From assembly GCA_019056595.1 (NCBI GenBank), contig CP036163.1, forward strand, positions 2,666,001-2,730,000: a stretch of 64,000 nt of DNA, read 5' to 3'. A model generated the notes under the pieces. The model saw only the letters and a list, made by a program, of their open reading frames with translations. It searched no databases and was not told the origin of the DNA. The translations under genes and the position numbers were made by a program. How positions within the stretch are numbered: position 1 is the first letter of the stretch; the number at the start of each line of letters is the position of its first letter. Below are positions 9,740 to 19,619 of this stretch, piece after piece. The stretch comes from Pectobacterium atrosepticum. Lineage in GTDB: Bacteria; Pseudomonadota; Gammaproteobacteria; Enterobacterales; Enterobacteriaceae.

Positions 9740-12700
9740 ACTGGCTGCGTCTCCTCCCATTATTGTTGATTGCTGCGCCGCAGGCCTACAGCGCAGAAAC
9801 CGTGTCGCCAGAGCAGTTCCTGATGGAGCAGGTGCGCTTGGGAGAAGCCAGCAACAAAGACGATATCGTGCGTCAGTCGCTCTATCGACTGGAGCTGATC
9901 GCGCCAAATAATCCCGAAGTGATCGCCGCCAAAATACGGCTGGCGATGCGTTACGGCGATCAAACGCAGGCCCGTCAGCTATTGGAGAAACTGAAAACGC
10001 TGGCACCCGACTCCACCGCCTATCGCCACGCAAGCATGATACTGGCACTGACGCAGGAAGAGAGCCGCCAACAGCTACAGAAGGCTCGTTCGCTATCTAC
10101 CGCCGGACGCTATGCGGAAGCCAAAGCGCAGTACGACGCGCTCTTTCACGGCGATCCGCCAACACTCGATCTCGCCGTTGAATATTGGCGTCTGGTTTCT
10201 CACTTACCGAATCAGGAATTGGTCGCGATTAAGCAGTTGGTAGCGCTGGATCAGGTTTACCCTGACAACGTTCCTCTGCACCTTGCGCTCTCATACTTGC
10301 TCTTCCGTCAGGATAGTAACGAGCAAACCTATCCTTTGCTGAAGCAGTTGGCTAATGCCCCAGTCGGACGTAGTCAGGCAGCCTCGCTATGGCTGGCAAT
10401 CATTCGGCGGATGCCTATCACACCGCAGAGCGTGGCGGAGTTAAATCGCTTTCTGACCCTATTTAATGAAGGAAAACGGGCAGAAACCGCGCGCAACGAG
10501 CTCAACCGCCAGCAGAAAATGTTATCCGATCCCACCTATCAGGCACACCTCCGTAGTCTGGTACAGGTTGAAAACGGTGGAAGCCACAGCACCACGCTCA
10601 ATGAACTGAATAAAGCACTGGCTGCCACGCCAAACGCCCCTGAATTGATCGGCGCGATTGGTCTGGTTTACCTACGCGAAGGCGATCGGAAAAAAGCGTT
10701 GGAACAGTTTCAGAAGGCATTACAGGTGGATATGAGTCGTCTGCACAGCGGTAAATGGGAAGGACTCATCCAAAACACGCAAGATTGGACCACGATTGCG
10801 AAAGGTGACAACGCATTGAAAGCCAATAATCTGGCGCTGAACTGGCTGCGCCTCCTCCCGTTATTGCTGGTTACTGCACCGCAGGCATACAGTGCAGAAA
10901 CCGCGTCGCCAGAGCAGTTCCTAATGGAGCAGGTGCGCTTGGGGGAAGCCAACAACAAAGACGATATCGTGCGTCAGTCGCTCCATCGACTGGAGCTGAT
11001 CAACCCAGATAATCCCGAGGTTGTCGCCGCCAGATTCCGGCTGGTGCTGCGTCAAGGCGATCAGGCGCAGGCACGCCAGCAGTTGGAAAAGCTAAAAGCG
11101 GCGGCACCCGACTCTGCCATCTACCGTCAGTCAGCAATAACGCTGGCGCTGACGCAAGAAGAGCCGCGTAAACAATTACAGCAGGCTCGCTTGTTATCTA
11201 CCGCCGGACGCTATGCGGAAGCCAAAGCGCAGTACGACGCGCTCTTTCAAGGCGATCCGCCAACGCTCGATCTTGCCGTAGAGTATTGGCGTCTGGTTTC
11301 ACGCTTGCCCGACCAGCAACCTCTTGCAATCAAGCAACTGGAGACGTTGGATCAAGCCTACCCTAATAATGTGCCGCTGCGCATGGCGCTGGCGCGCCTG
11401 TTGTTTAGCCAGAATCGTAGCGAACAAGCCTATCCCCTACTGAAACAGCTTTCTAACGATCCGGTCGGACGTGGACAGGCAGCATCGCTGTGGCTGGAAA
11501 TTATTAGCCGGATGCTGGTCACGCCACAAAGTGTGGCTGAATTAAACCGTTTTCTGACCGTGTTTGATGAAGGCGAACAGGCAGAAACCGCACGTAAAGA
11601 ACTCAGTCGTCAGCAGGGAATATTAGCCGATCCCGTTTATCAGGGGCGGCTGCGCGCACTGGCACAGATTGAAGATGGCGGCGGCAATAGCGCCACGCTT
11701 GGCGAGTTAAATAAATCGCTGGCCGCCACACCAAACGACCCCGAACTGATCGGTGCGATTGGTCTGGTTTACCTGCGTGCTGGCGATCGGGTAAAAGCGT
11801 TGGCGCAGTTCCAGAAAGCATTACAAGCGGATGTGAATCGCCTGAACAGCGGCAAATGGGAAGGACTCATCCAAAGCACCCAGTATTGGACCACCATTAC
11901 GGAAGGTGACAACGCGCTAAAAGCTAACAACCTACCGCTGGCGCGGCAGAAATATCAGCAGGCACGCCAGATGGATAATACCAATGCCTATGCGCTGATT
12001 GGTCTGGGCGACGTGGCCGTTGCCAGCAAAAATGATGCTGCCGCACAGCCGCTCTATCAACAGGCCTTACAACTTGAACCCGGCAATGACAACGCCTTGC
12101 GCGGTCTGGTCGGTATTTATCAGCGGCAATCGCCGGAGAAAGCGCTGGCTTACCTCAACAGCCTGCCACGCAGCCAGCAGAATACGATGCGGGAAACGCT
12201 TGCCTTACTGCAACTCGATATCCTGAAACAGCAGGCAGACCAGTTGTTGGAACAGCAGCAGTGGGCACTGGCGGAGGAAAAATATCGTCAGGTAAACCAG
12301 CAGGATCCAAACGATATTTGGTTTGCCTATCGTTATGCCCAAGTACTGCGCCAACTGGGGAAACCGCAGTTGGCAGACAGCGTAGTGCAGCGCGCGAGCG
12401 CCGTACCGCCCGCTAGCGCGGAGAAGAACTACGTTTACTCACTTTACCTGTCGTCCACCAATCGCGATGAGCAAGCACTCGCTCACCTGAACACGCTACC
12501 GGCAGCACAGTGGAACGACGACATGCGCGATTTATCGAAGCGTCTGACAAGTCAAACCACACTGGCGAAAGCAGAAGCGATGCGTGATGCGGGTGACGAA
12601 ACCGCAGCGATGGCGTTCCTACGTCAGCAACCGGCCGACACGCGTATCGATCTGCTATTGGCAGACTGGGCGCTGGCTCGGGGTGAATACACAACGGCGC

Positions 12701-14301
12701 TGGCAGAGTATCAACGTATCCGCACGCGTGAACCACAGAACCCTGACGCACAGTTGGGTGAGATCGATGCCTTTATCGCGCAGGGGCAACAAGATGAGGC
12801 GCGCCAGCGCCTGAACCAACTCCCCGTGCAGGCGGTTGATACACTCAACGGCCAGCGGCGCGTCGCTAACGCCTGGCAAGCGGTAGGCAATCCGCAAAAA
12901 TCGACCGCGCTTTTCCGTCAGCTAAAAATCGATGCACAGAAAGAGCCTATCAGTCAGGGCAAAGCATTGGTCTACCGCGATGCGGCACGCGTTGAGCAAC
13001 AGCAATCCCAACCTGAACAGGCACAACAGGATTATAAACAGGCCATGGTCGCCAGCGGCATCGCTCCCGCGTTGCCACAAAGCGACGATGACTACACCCG
13101 ACTAACGCGTAATAAAAGCAGCGACGACTGGCTACAACGCAGCATCCGCGCCGATGCGGCAGATCTGTATCGCAAACAGGATATTATCGTCACTCTCGAT
13201 CACGATTACGGGAGTTCAAGCGGAACAGGCGGGATTTCCGACCTGAGCGCTCATAACACCATGCTGCAAGTGGATATGCCGCTGTACGATGGCCGCGCCT
13301 TCTTCCGCACCGATACCGTGCAGATGAACGCGGGTTCTTTCTCAACGGACAGCAACGGCGCCTACCGGGAAACCTTCGGTACCTGCGCCACACGGGACTG
13401 CTTCGACGGTAAATCGCAGAAAGCCACTGGCACCAGCGTTGCCGCAGGCTGGAAGAATGACCGTTGGTCAGCGGATATCGGCACCACGCCGCTCGGCTTT
13501 GATGTGGTCGATGTCGTCGGTGGTGCAAGCTATCGCGGCGACTGGCGGCAAATCGGCTGGACCGCGACGGCATCGCGCCGTCCGATCTCCAGCTCATTAC
13601 TGGCATTCGGCGGCACCAAAGATCCAGGCACGGGCATTACCTGGGGTGGCGTGCGCGCGACGGGCGTCAGCCTTGGCCTGAGCTACGATCGGGGCGAAGC
13701 GCACGGCGTCTGGAGTGATTTCAGCGTCCACCAGATTACGGGCAAAAACGTGGCCGATAACGATCGCGCCCGTGCAATGGCAGGCTATTACTACAAGCTG
13801 ATTAACGAGGATAACCAACGTGTCACGGTCGGTCTGAACAGCATGTGGTGGCGCCACCAGAAAGACTTAAGCGGCTACTCACTCGGTCAGGGCGGCTACT
13901 ACAGCCCACAGCAATATTTCTCGCTGGGCGTGCCGGTGAATTATCGGCAGCGGACAGAAAACTGGTCATGGGAACTCGGCGGGTCGGTGTCATGGTCACG
14001 CTCCTCCACCAAAAACCAGCGTCGCTACCCGCTTGTCGGTCTGCTCGGCAACGCCGCGCTCACCGACAGAGACGACATCGAACAGGGCAGCAGCAGTTCC
14101 GGATTCGGCTACACGGCGCGTGCCATCGTCGAACGCCGTCTCAGTTCACACTGGACACTGGGTGTGGGTATCGACATTCAGCAAGCGAAGGACTACACCC
14201 CAAGCCACGGCCTCCTCTACCTGCGCTACTCCGTTTCCGGCTGGCAGGGCGATCTCGACAGTCCACCACAGCCGCTTACACCGTATGCGGACTTTAAATA
14301 G
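9721..14301 (+). CDS. bcsC: BcsC, outer-membrane cellulose exporter with duplicated N-terminal TPR block
   Basis: A 1526-residue protein with signal peptide, TPR superhelix and C-terminal outer-membrane beta-barrel (about the last 340 residues). Usual BcsC is near 1150-1160 residues. The excess is a gapless tandem copy: residues about 6-372 and 373-739 align one to one (1101-bp period) and differ at scattered positions. The second copy begins with an almost intact signal peptide ([20 protein letters not shown], residues 373-392), so a hydrophobic segment now sits inside the periplasmic part. The frame stays open across the junction, which argues against a sequencing error. Function as the cellulose channel is expected; the effect of the duplication is unknown. 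Confidence 0.93.
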   Translation: MHNNTLNWLRLLPLLLIAAPQAYSAETVSPEQFLMEQVRLGEASNKDDIVRQSLYRLELIAPNNPEVIAAKIRLAMRYGDQTQARQLLEKLKTLAPDSTAYRHASMILALTQEESRQQLQKARSLSTAGRYAEAKAQYDALFHGDPPTLDLAVEYWRLVSHLPNQELVAIKQLVALDQVYPDNVPLHLALSYLLFRQDSNEQTYPLLKQLANAPVGRSQAASLWLAIIRRMPITPQSVAELNRFLTLFNEGKRAETARNELNRQQKMLSDPTYQAHLRSLVQVENGGSHSTTLNELNKALAATPNAPELIGAIGLVYLREGDRKKALEQFQKALQVDMSRLHSGKWEGLIQNTQDWTTIAKGDNALKANNLALNWLRLLPLLLVTAPQAYSAETASPEQFLMEQVRLGEANNKDDIVRQSLHRLELINPDNPEVVAARFRLVLRQGDQAQARQQLEKLKAAAPDSAIYRQSAITLALTQEEPRKQLQQARLLSTAGRYAEAKAQYDALFQGDPPTLDLAVEYWRLVSRLPDQQPLAIKQLETLDQAYPNNVPLRMALARLLFSQNRSEQAYPLLKQLSNDPVGRGQAASLWLEIISRMLVTPQSVAELNRFLTVFDEGEQAETARKELSRQQGILADPVYQGRLRALAQIEDGGGNSATLGELNKSLAATPNDPELIGAIGLVYLRAGDRVKALAQFQKALQADVNRLNSGKWEGLIQSTQYWTTITEGDNALKANNLPLARQKYQQARQMDNTNAYALIGLGDVAVASKNDAAAQPLYQQALQLEPGNDNALRGLVGIYQRQSPEKALAYLNSLPRSQQNTMRETLALLQLDILKQQADQLLEQQQWALAEEKYRQVNQQDPNDIWFAYRYAQVLRQLGKPQLADSVVQRASAVPPASAEKNYVYSLYLSSTNRDEQALAHLNTLPAAQWNDDMRDLSKRLTSQTTLAKAEAMRDAGDETAAMAFLRQQPADTRIDLLLADWALARGEYTTALAEYQRIRTREPQNPDAQLGEIDAFIAQGQQDEARQRLNQLPVQAVDTLNGQRRVANAWQAVGNPQKSTALFRQLKIDAQKEPISQGKALVYRDAARVEQQQSQPEQAQQDYKQAMVASGIAPALPQSDDDYTRLTRNKSSDDWLQRSIRADAADLYRKQDIIVTLDHDYGSSSGTGGISDLSAHNTMLQVDMPLYDGRAFFRTDTVQMNAGSFSTDSNGAYRETFGTCATRDCFDGKSQKATGTSVAAGWKNDRWSADIGTTPLGFDVVDVVGGASYRGDWRQIGWTATASRRPISSSLLAFGGTKDPGTGITWGGVRATGVSLGLSYDRGEAHGVWSDFSVHQITGKNVADNDRARAMAGYYYKLINEDNQRVTVGLNSMWWRHQKDLSGYSLGQGGYYSPQQYFSLGVPVNYRQRTENWSWELGGSVSWSRSSTKNQRRYPLVGLLGNAALTDRDDIEQGSSSSGFGYTARAIVERRLSSHWTLGVGIDIQQAKDYTPSHGLLYLRYSVSGWQGDLDSPPQPLTPYADFK
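9736..11937 (+). repeat. 1101-bp in-frame tandem duplication inside bcsC
   Basis: Copy 1 spans about 9736-10836 and copy 2 about 10837-11937. Anchor points such as aactggctgcg (9739 and 10840) and aacgc..aaagc (10810 and 11911) are all exactly 1101 bases apart. The translated copies align without gaps but have diverged, with some blocks, such as the signal peptide and the [17 protein letters not shown] block, kept nearly identical. That pattern suggests an old duplication with patches of gene conversion or constraint. Confidence 0.92.
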
Positions 14302-14306
14302 CAGCA

Positions 14307-15362
14307 TCAGGAAAGATTAAGCGCTTCGCTTTTGCGCCACTGGCGCGGGCTGATGCCAAACCAGCGACGGAATGCGCGGGAAAAGGCGCTCACCTCGGAA
14401 TAGCCGAGCAGCAGCGCCATTTCCGAAATCGGCAATTGCTTCTGTTGAAGATAGTGCGTCGCCATTTCACAGCGCAGCTTGTCTACCAGCAGCGAGAAAC
14501 TAAGTCCTTCTTCCCGCAGGCGGCGCTGGAGCGACCAACTGGACAAGCCGACTTTTTCCGCCACCTCTTCCAGCGTCGGCTCTTTCTGCATCAGTAACAG
14601 ATGAACCTGCGTGCGCACCTGATCGACGATACTTTGCTGTGGCGACGTTTCATTCAGGCGGCGAATGGCATCCTGCATCACCAGCAGCAGCGTCATATCG
14701 CGATCCGGCATAGTGCGGGCCAGTTGGTGTTTGGGAATAAGCAGAGAGTTATAGGGTTGGTCGAAATAAACGGGCGCATCGAACACCTTACAGTGCTCAT
14801 GCCACATTTCAGGTCGCGGATGCTCAAAATGCACTTCGCGTGGCGCCCAGTGCTTGCCCAAGACATGGCGAATCAGGTTGAGCAACATACCGAGTGTCAA
14901 CTCAGCATCCTGACGGCGGTGCAGAATGGCACCGTGCCGGACTTGATAATCCAGCCGCCAGCAGTCACCTTTATCGACCATGCGCGTCAGCGTGTCGTGC
15001 TGATGGCAAGGAAACGCCTTCACCACATTGTGCAGCGCCTGCTCCAACGTATCCGAACATAAACCGATATAACCGATCAGGCCTAATGACTGCGGTTTAA
15101 ACTGCTTGCCGTAGCGTAAACCGAAATTATCAACGCCCGAATTACGCGCCGCTTCCTCCATCACACGGCAATAATTCACCAGCCCCAGACTGAGCGTAGG
15201 GCTGGCGAGTTGCTCAGGATCGACGCCGCTGATGCCAAAGATACGATCGGCATCGCCGCCGTTATCATGAATAAAGTCGCCAAGCCCGCTTGCCGCCGCC
15301 GCCAGCACACCACAGTTGCGGGAGAACGCCGCATTCAGCGCCGAGTACGTCACGTTTTCCAT
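14307..15362 (-). CDS. AraC-family transcriptional regulator
   Basis: A 351-residue regulator with an N-terminal arabinose-binding-like ligand domain (PF12625 type; 'SLGLIGYIGLCSDTLEQAL' is typical) and a C-terminal AraC double helix-turn-helix ('LEEVAEKVGLSSWSLQRRLREEG', then 'SEVSAFSRAFRRWFGISPRQWR'). The family includes OruR and ArgR-like activators of amine and amino-acid catabolism. It lies downstream of and co-oriented with the amino-alcohol kinase, next to the permease and phospho-lyase genes, so it is the natural candidate regulator of that set (inference). Its 3' end nearly abuts the bcsC 3' end, with a 5-bp convergent gap. Confidence 0.85.
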   Translation of the reverse strand: MENVTYSALNAAFSRNCGVLAAAASGLGDFIHDNGGDADRIFGISGVDPEQLASPTLSLGLVNYCRVMEEAARNSGVDNFGLRYGKQFKPQSLGLIGYIGLCSDTLEQALHNVVKAFPCHQHDTLTRMVDKGDCWRLDYQVRHGAILHRRQDAELTLGMLLNLIRHVLGKHWAPREVHFEHPRPEMWHEHCKVFDAPVYFDQPYNSLLIPKHQLARTMPDRDMTLLLVMQDAIRRLNETSPQQSIVDQVRTQVHLLLMQKEPTLEEVAEKVGLSSWSLQRRLREEGLSFSLLVDKLRCEMATHYLQQKQLPISEMALLLGYSEVSAFSRAFRRWFGISPRQWRKSEALNLS

Positions 15363-15519
15363 TGCCTTTCACCTCGCCGTATCACACGGCCCGCCAACAG
15401 GCCATGGAGAGATCAGCAAGTTTCGTACCAGTCCGGAATAACGTAAAATCAATGGATTACAAACAACACACGAAGCGAACAGGCATTACCATAGCGCAAG
15501 CTGCCCGCCTGTGGTGCAT

Positions 15520-16527
15520 TCAGGCCACCCCAAGCGGCAGGTCGTGGGTTTCCAGATAACGTCGACACAGACGAACGCTGTGGCTCGCCCAGTCGGGCCC
15601 GAGACTCTGCGCCATCTCCGTTTCCGCATGCGACCCTACCCACGCGGTAAGCTGGATACGCCGTTGAATCAACAACGTCGGCAGCAACGCCAGTTCTTCA
15701 TCACTGACGTGAGCGACACGTTCGTAGCCACATAGCCAGTTTTCAACCCATTCGGCTGCGCGTGGATGATGCTCCACAAAGCTAATTGCCGCCGCCAGAT
15801 CGTGCAGATACCATCCCATACCGCAATCGTCAAAATCGATTACCCGCGTTTCGCCGCGGTGCAGAAGCAGATTGGTCAGGCGTAGATCGGCATGAATCAG
15901 TCCATAGCGGTGCGGCGCTTTGCCAAACTCCGCCATTTCCGTCCCCATACGATCGATAGCCTCTTCGACAATACCGTGTTCGCCACGCGATAGGTTCGGC
16001 GCGTCACGCCAGTTTCCCCAGTGGCTTTGCGCGCTCACCATCGTGTGATGATCCCAGACAATACGCTGGAAGCCGTCAGGCTTTTGCCACTGGCGGCTAT
16101 GCTGGTGCAGGTGAGCGGTAATCTCGCCCAGTTGCCGGAATGCACGCGGATCAATGTTAGTGGTCGGCATCTCGCCGTCAATCCAGTGGAACAGAACCGC
16201 GTAGCGACAGGAACCATCCGACAAACCCAGCGACTGCACCCGTTCCCCACTCGCATCGCGTACCGCTTCTGGAACCACAATTCCCGTCTCACGCAGCGCG
16301 TCCAACCACAGCAGCTCACTTTCAATCTCCGATTTCTGGTGATAGTGGCTGCGATGTAGCCGCAATGCATAGCGTTTACCCGCTGACGTAACAAGGAACG
16401 TCGCATTTTCCGAGCGGCACAGCAGCCGCACTTCCCCTTGCAGCGCCGCCGGATAGCAGGCAAGCGCCCGGTGCGCCAGCGAGGTAATTTCCGCATTATT
16501 TAAGGTGTCGTATTGCTTAGCACTCAT
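15520..16527 (-). CDS. Aminoglycoside-phosphotransferase-fold kinase, probable amino-alcohol (ethanolamine) kinase
   Basis: A 335-residue APH/choline-kinase-like protein. It shows the Brenner motif HADLRLTN (His212, Asp214, Asn219) and the metal-binding IDFDDCG (Asp231). I start at the ATG at 16527, which opens the conserved N-terminus; the frame continues to 16695 without good sequence. It is divergent from an ethanolamine-type permease and a class III PLP enzyme. This matches the amino-alcohol kinase plus amino-alcohol-O-phosphate phospho-lyase route described biochemically for Erwinia. Hydroxylysine kinase and homoserine kinase II are related alternatives. The substrate is inferred from context. 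Confidence 0.75.
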   Translation of the reverse strand: MSAKQYDTLNNAEITSLAHRALACYPAALQGEVRLLCRSENATFLVTSAGKRYALRLHRSHYHQKSEIESELLWLDALRETGIVVPEAVRDASGERVQSLGLSDGSCRYAVLFHWIDGEMPTTNIDPRAFRQLGEITAHLHQHSRQWQKPDGFQRIVWDHHTMVSAQSHWGNWRDAPNLSRGEHGIVEEAIDRMGTEMAEFGKAPHRYGLIHADLRLTNLLLHRGETRVIDFDDCGMGWYLHDLAAAISFVEHHPRAAEWVENWLCGYERVAHVSDEELALLPTLLIQRRIQLTAWVGSHAETEMAQSLGPDWASHSVRLCRRYLETHDLPLGVA

Positions 16528-16785
16528 GGTTTCCACTCCGACGCGAGTCAACGAGCGTTCAGCATGGCGTGTGTCGTACAGAGAAACTTGACGCACCAGA
16601 ACCCATGTTTGACCCCAGATGGCGTGGGGGCGATACCCACCATAAAAGTTGACTTCAGCGCGCAGCATTCGATACGCCCGCGTCAAGTTTTCCACCGGAA
16701 AGCGTGGGCATTATCGCTACACAAGCCAACAGGGGTTGCCGTACTGGCCCCGAATAACCATGAGCAAACTGACGGGGATAATGTG
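16528..16785. promoter_or_regulatory. Divergent promoter region of kinase and permease
   Basis: This 258-bp gap separates the leftward kinase from the rightward permease and should hold promoters for both. The permease ATG at 16786 follows a GACGGGG ribosome site. I see no clear palindromic operator. Confidence 0.45.
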
Positions 16786-18147
16786 ATGACGAGCAAATTA
16801 AAGCCCACGCTGGGCGCCCTGCATTTGTGGGGTATCGCGGTAGGACTAGTAATTTCTGGTGAATATTTTGGCTGGAGCTACGGCTGGGGCGTCGCGGGCA
16901 CGTTAGGATTTTTGGTCACGACGCTGTTCATCGCCGCCATGTATACCTGTTTTATTTTTAGCTTTACCGAACTCACGACGGCGATCCCACATGCCGGTGG
17001 CCCTTTTGCCTACAGCCGACTCGCGTTCGGCGATCTGGGTGGATTGATTGCCGGTATGGCCACGCTGATTGAATTTGTTTTCGCGCCGCCCGCTATTTCG
17101 ATGGCGATTGGCGCGTACCTGAACGTGCAATATCCCGAGCTGAATCCCAAACTTGCGGCCGTCGGCGCGTACCTTATCTTCATGAGTCTGAACATTCTCG
17201 GTGTGAAACTGGCGGCGATGTTCGAGCTGGTGGTCACACTGCTAGCCGTCATGGAGCTTTTGGTGTTCATGGGCGTGGTTGCGCCGGGCTTCAGCCTGAG
17301 CAACTTCGTGGCGCACGGCTGGGCGGGACAGAATGAGTTTTCGCCAAGTGCCATTTCCGGCATGTTTGCGGCAATACCGTTCGCCATTTGGTTTTTCCTC
17401 GCTATCGAAGGTGCAGCGATGGCAGCCGAGGAGGCGAAAGATCCGAAACGCACCATCCCCCGCGCCTACGTGAGCGGCATTCTGACGCTGGTGGTGCTGG
17501 CAATTGGCGTGATGGTGATGGCTGGTGGTGTAGGCGACTGGCGTCAGCTCTCCGACCTTAACGATCCCTTACCACAGGCAATGAAGCTCATCGTCGGGGA
17601 AAACTCCAACTGGATGCACATGCTGGTGTGGATTGGTCTGTTCGGCCTGATCGCGAGCTTCCACGGTATTATTCTGGGCTACTCCCGCCAGTTCTTCGCC
17701 TTGGCGCGCGCGGGCTATCTCCCGCCGGGGCTTGCCAAGCTGTCCCGCTTCCACACGCCACACCGCGCCATTCTGGCTGGCGGCGCAATAGGGATTGCCG
17801 CCATCTTCTGCGACGGGATTAACCTACAGGGCATGAACCTGACAGCAGCGATGATTACCATGGCGGTTTTTGGTGCCATCGTCATGTACATCATGAGCAT
17901 GTTAAGTCTGTTTCGCCTGCGCCGCAGCGCACCCAATATGGCACGCAGCTATCGCGCGCCCGGTTACCCTATCGTCCCCGCGTTCGCACTCGTCTGCGCC
18001 ATCATCTGCCTGATTGCGATGCTCTGGTTTAACCCGGTGATCGGTGGGCTGTTCTGCACCTTTATGCTGCTCGGCTACCTCTATTTCCTGACCACCAAAG
18101 CACGACGGGAACATCTGCTTGAGCCGCTTGTCGCCGATGCCAACTAA
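16786..18147 (+). CDS. APC-family ethanolamine permease
   Basis: A 453-residue inner-membrane transporter with about 12 TM helices of the amino acid-polyamine-organocation family. The N-terminal 'WGIAVGLVISGEYFGWSYGW' and 'ELTTAIPHAGGPFAYSRLAFG' stretches are characteristic of the ethanolamine permease subgroup. An acidic EGAAMAAEEAKDPKRTIP motif lies mid-protein. I start at the ATG at 16786 (of two overlapping ATGs, the first is out of frame and stops at once). The aminotransferase-like gene follows 33 bases later, so the two are probably co-transcribed. It should import ethanolamine or a related amino alcohol. Confidence 0.85.
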   Translation: MTSKLKPTLGALHLWGIAVGLVISGEYFGWSYGWGVAGTLGFLVTTLFIAAMYTCFIFSFTELTTAIPHAGGPFAYSRLAFGDLGGLIAGMATLIEFVFAPPAISMAIGAYLNVQYPELNPKLAAVGAYLIFMSLNILGVKLAAMFELVVTLLAVMELLVFMGVVAPGFSLSNFVAHGWAGQNEFSPSAISGMFAAIPFAIWFFLAIEGAAMAAEEAKDPKRTIPRAYVSGILTLVVLAIGVMVMAGGVGDWRQLSDLNDPLPQAMKLIVGENSNWMHMLVWIGLFGLIASFHGIILGYSRQFFALARAGYLPPGLAKLSRFHTPHRAILAGGAIGIAAIFCDGINLQGMNLTAAMITMAVFGAIVMYIMSMLSLFRLRRSAPNMARSYRAPGYPIVPAFALVCAIICLIAMLWFNPVIGGLFCTFMLLGYLYFLTTKARREHLLEPLVADAN

Positions 18148-18180
18148 CGCTGAGGCGCACATTTTATAACGGGAGAGATT

Positions 18181-19524
18181 ATGGCAACACGTTCAACCAT
18201 CATGGATACCAACAGTTTCCGCGCCGAGCATGCCGACGCGCTGAGCGCGGATATCCGTACGCTGACCGATAAACGCAGCAAGATACTGGGTGAATCCTAT
18301 CGGCTGTTTTACCGCAAACCCGTTCATTTGGTGCGCGGCGAAGGGCAATACCTGTGGGATGCCGACGGCAAGAAATACCTCGATGTGTATAACAATGTCG
18401 CCAGCATCGGCCACTGTCATCCAGCGGTGATAGAAGCCGTGCACCAACAGATGACGATGCTCAATACCCACACGCGCTATCTGCACGAGCGTATTCTGGA
18501 CTATTCGGAGCAGCTCCTCGCCACTACACCGGCGGCGATTAACCGCGCCATGTATATGTGTACCGGTTCAGAAGCCAACGATCTGGCGATCCGCGTGGCA
18601 CGCGCCTGGAGCGGCGGCACGGGCGTGATCGTAACGCGCGAGGCCTACCACGGCACCAGCGATCTGACCTCAGGTGTATCACCAGCGTTAGGCAGCGGTC
18701 AGCCACTGGCGACGACGACCCGACTGGTACCACCGCCGGACGCCTATCGTGTTAATACGCCGGACTTGGGCGTATGGTTTGCCAATGAAATCCAGACACA
18801 GATCGACGATATGGCGGCTCACGGCATCAAATTCGCCGCGTTTCTCGCAGATTCCATTTTCTCTTCCGACGGCGTCCATCCCAACCCACGCGGTTTTTTG
18901 CGTCCCGTGGTTGATGTCGTGCACCGCAACGGCGGTATTTTCATTGCTGATGAAGTTCAGCCCGGTTTCGCACGCACTGGCGACGCCTTTTGGGGTTTCG
19001 CACGACATGACGTGGTGCCGGATATCATCACCACCGGAAAACCGATGGGCAACGGCATCCCGGTTTCCGGGCTGCTGGCAAAAAGCGACGTGCTCGCCGC
19101 CTTTAGCGACCAGATCCCCTACTTCAACACGTTCGGAGGGAATCCGGTGGCAATGGCCGCAGCACAGGCGGTACTGAACGTGATACACGATGAGCAGCTT
19201 CAGGAACACAGTCGCGTAGTCGGCGCACAGTTGCTGGCGGAACTGACCACTCTGCAAGACAAATACGCCAGTGTAGGCAACGTGCGCGGTGCCGGGTTAT
19301 TCATCGGGTTTGAGTTGGTGAGCGACAGAGAAAGTAAAACGCCGGATAAAACGCTGGCGCTGAATCTGACAGAAGCGCTACGCGACCGCGGTGTTCTGAC
19401 ATCCGTCGCAGGCCCTTATGGCAACGTGCTTAAATTACGCCCGCCGCTGGCATTCCAAACTCAGGACATCGACTGGCTGGTCGGCGCGCTGGATGACTGT
19501 CTGGGCGCGCTAACCCACGACTGA
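18181..19524 (+). CDS. Class III PLP enzyme, probable amino-alcohol-O-phosphate phospho-lyase
   Basis: A 447-residue class III aminotransferase-fold enzyme. The PLP lysine is Lys287 in TTGKPMGNGIPVSG; 'IADEVQPGFARTG' supplies the cofactor Asp, and 'YMCTGSEANDLAIR' binds phosphate. The fold includes AGXT2L1-type ethanolamine-phosphate phospho-lyases, which convert phosphoethanolamine to acetaldehyde, ammonia and phosphate. Being next to an APH-type kinase and an ethanolamine permease makes phospho-lyase far likelier than transamination. A GGGAGAG ribosome site precedes the ATG. A 10-bp hairpin follows the gene. Confidence 0.82.
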   Translation: MATRSTIMDTNSFRAEHADALSADIRTLTDKRSKILGESYRLFYRKPVHLVRGEGQYLWDADGKKYLDVYNNVASIGHCHPAVIEAVHQQMTMLNTHTRYLHERILDYSEQLLATTPAAINRAMYMCTGSEANDLAIRVARAWSGGTGVIVTREAYHGTSDLTSGVSPALGSGQPLATTTRLVPPPDAYRVNTPDLGVWFANEIQTQIDDMAAHGIKFAAFLADSIFSSDGVHPNPRGFLRPVVDVVHRNGGIFIADEVQPGFARTGDAFWGFARHDVVPDIITTGKPMGNGIPVSGLLAKSDVLAAFSDQIPYFNTFGGNPVAMAAAQAVLNVIHDEQLQEHSRVVGAQLLAELTTLQDKYASVGNVRGAGLFIGFELVSDRESKTPDKTLALNLTEALRDRGVLTSVAGPYGNVLKLRPPLAFQTQDIDWLVGALDDCLGALTHD

Positions 19525-19580
19525 TTTTGCTTTCATTTACATCAGATTGCTTTAACACCACTGCCATAAACGGGCAAACT

Positions 19581-19606
19581 CAGGAGCCTACCAAAATAGG
19601 CTCCTG
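19581..19606. terminator. Likely shared terminator between phospho-lyase and ggt
   Basis: Perfect 10-bp stem CAGGAGCCTA / TAGGCTCCTG with a 6-base loop between two convergent genes. The T-run is weak on both sides, so it may act as a bidirectional stabiliser as much as a terminator. Confidence 0.65.
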
Positions 19607-19619
19607 AAGCACTTTAAAA

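Noticed and set aside
10831-10860. A second bcsC gene starting at the internal signal peptide.
   Set aside because: There is no in-frame ATG, GTG or TTG with a ribosome site at the junction, and the upstream frame is open throughout, so one long protein is the simpler reading.
18181-19524. Omega-amino acid:pyruvate or 4-aminobutyrate aminotransferase.
   Set aside because: The fold is shared, but the linked APH-type kinase and ethanolamine permease fit phospho-lyase better. Kept as an alternative, not the main call.
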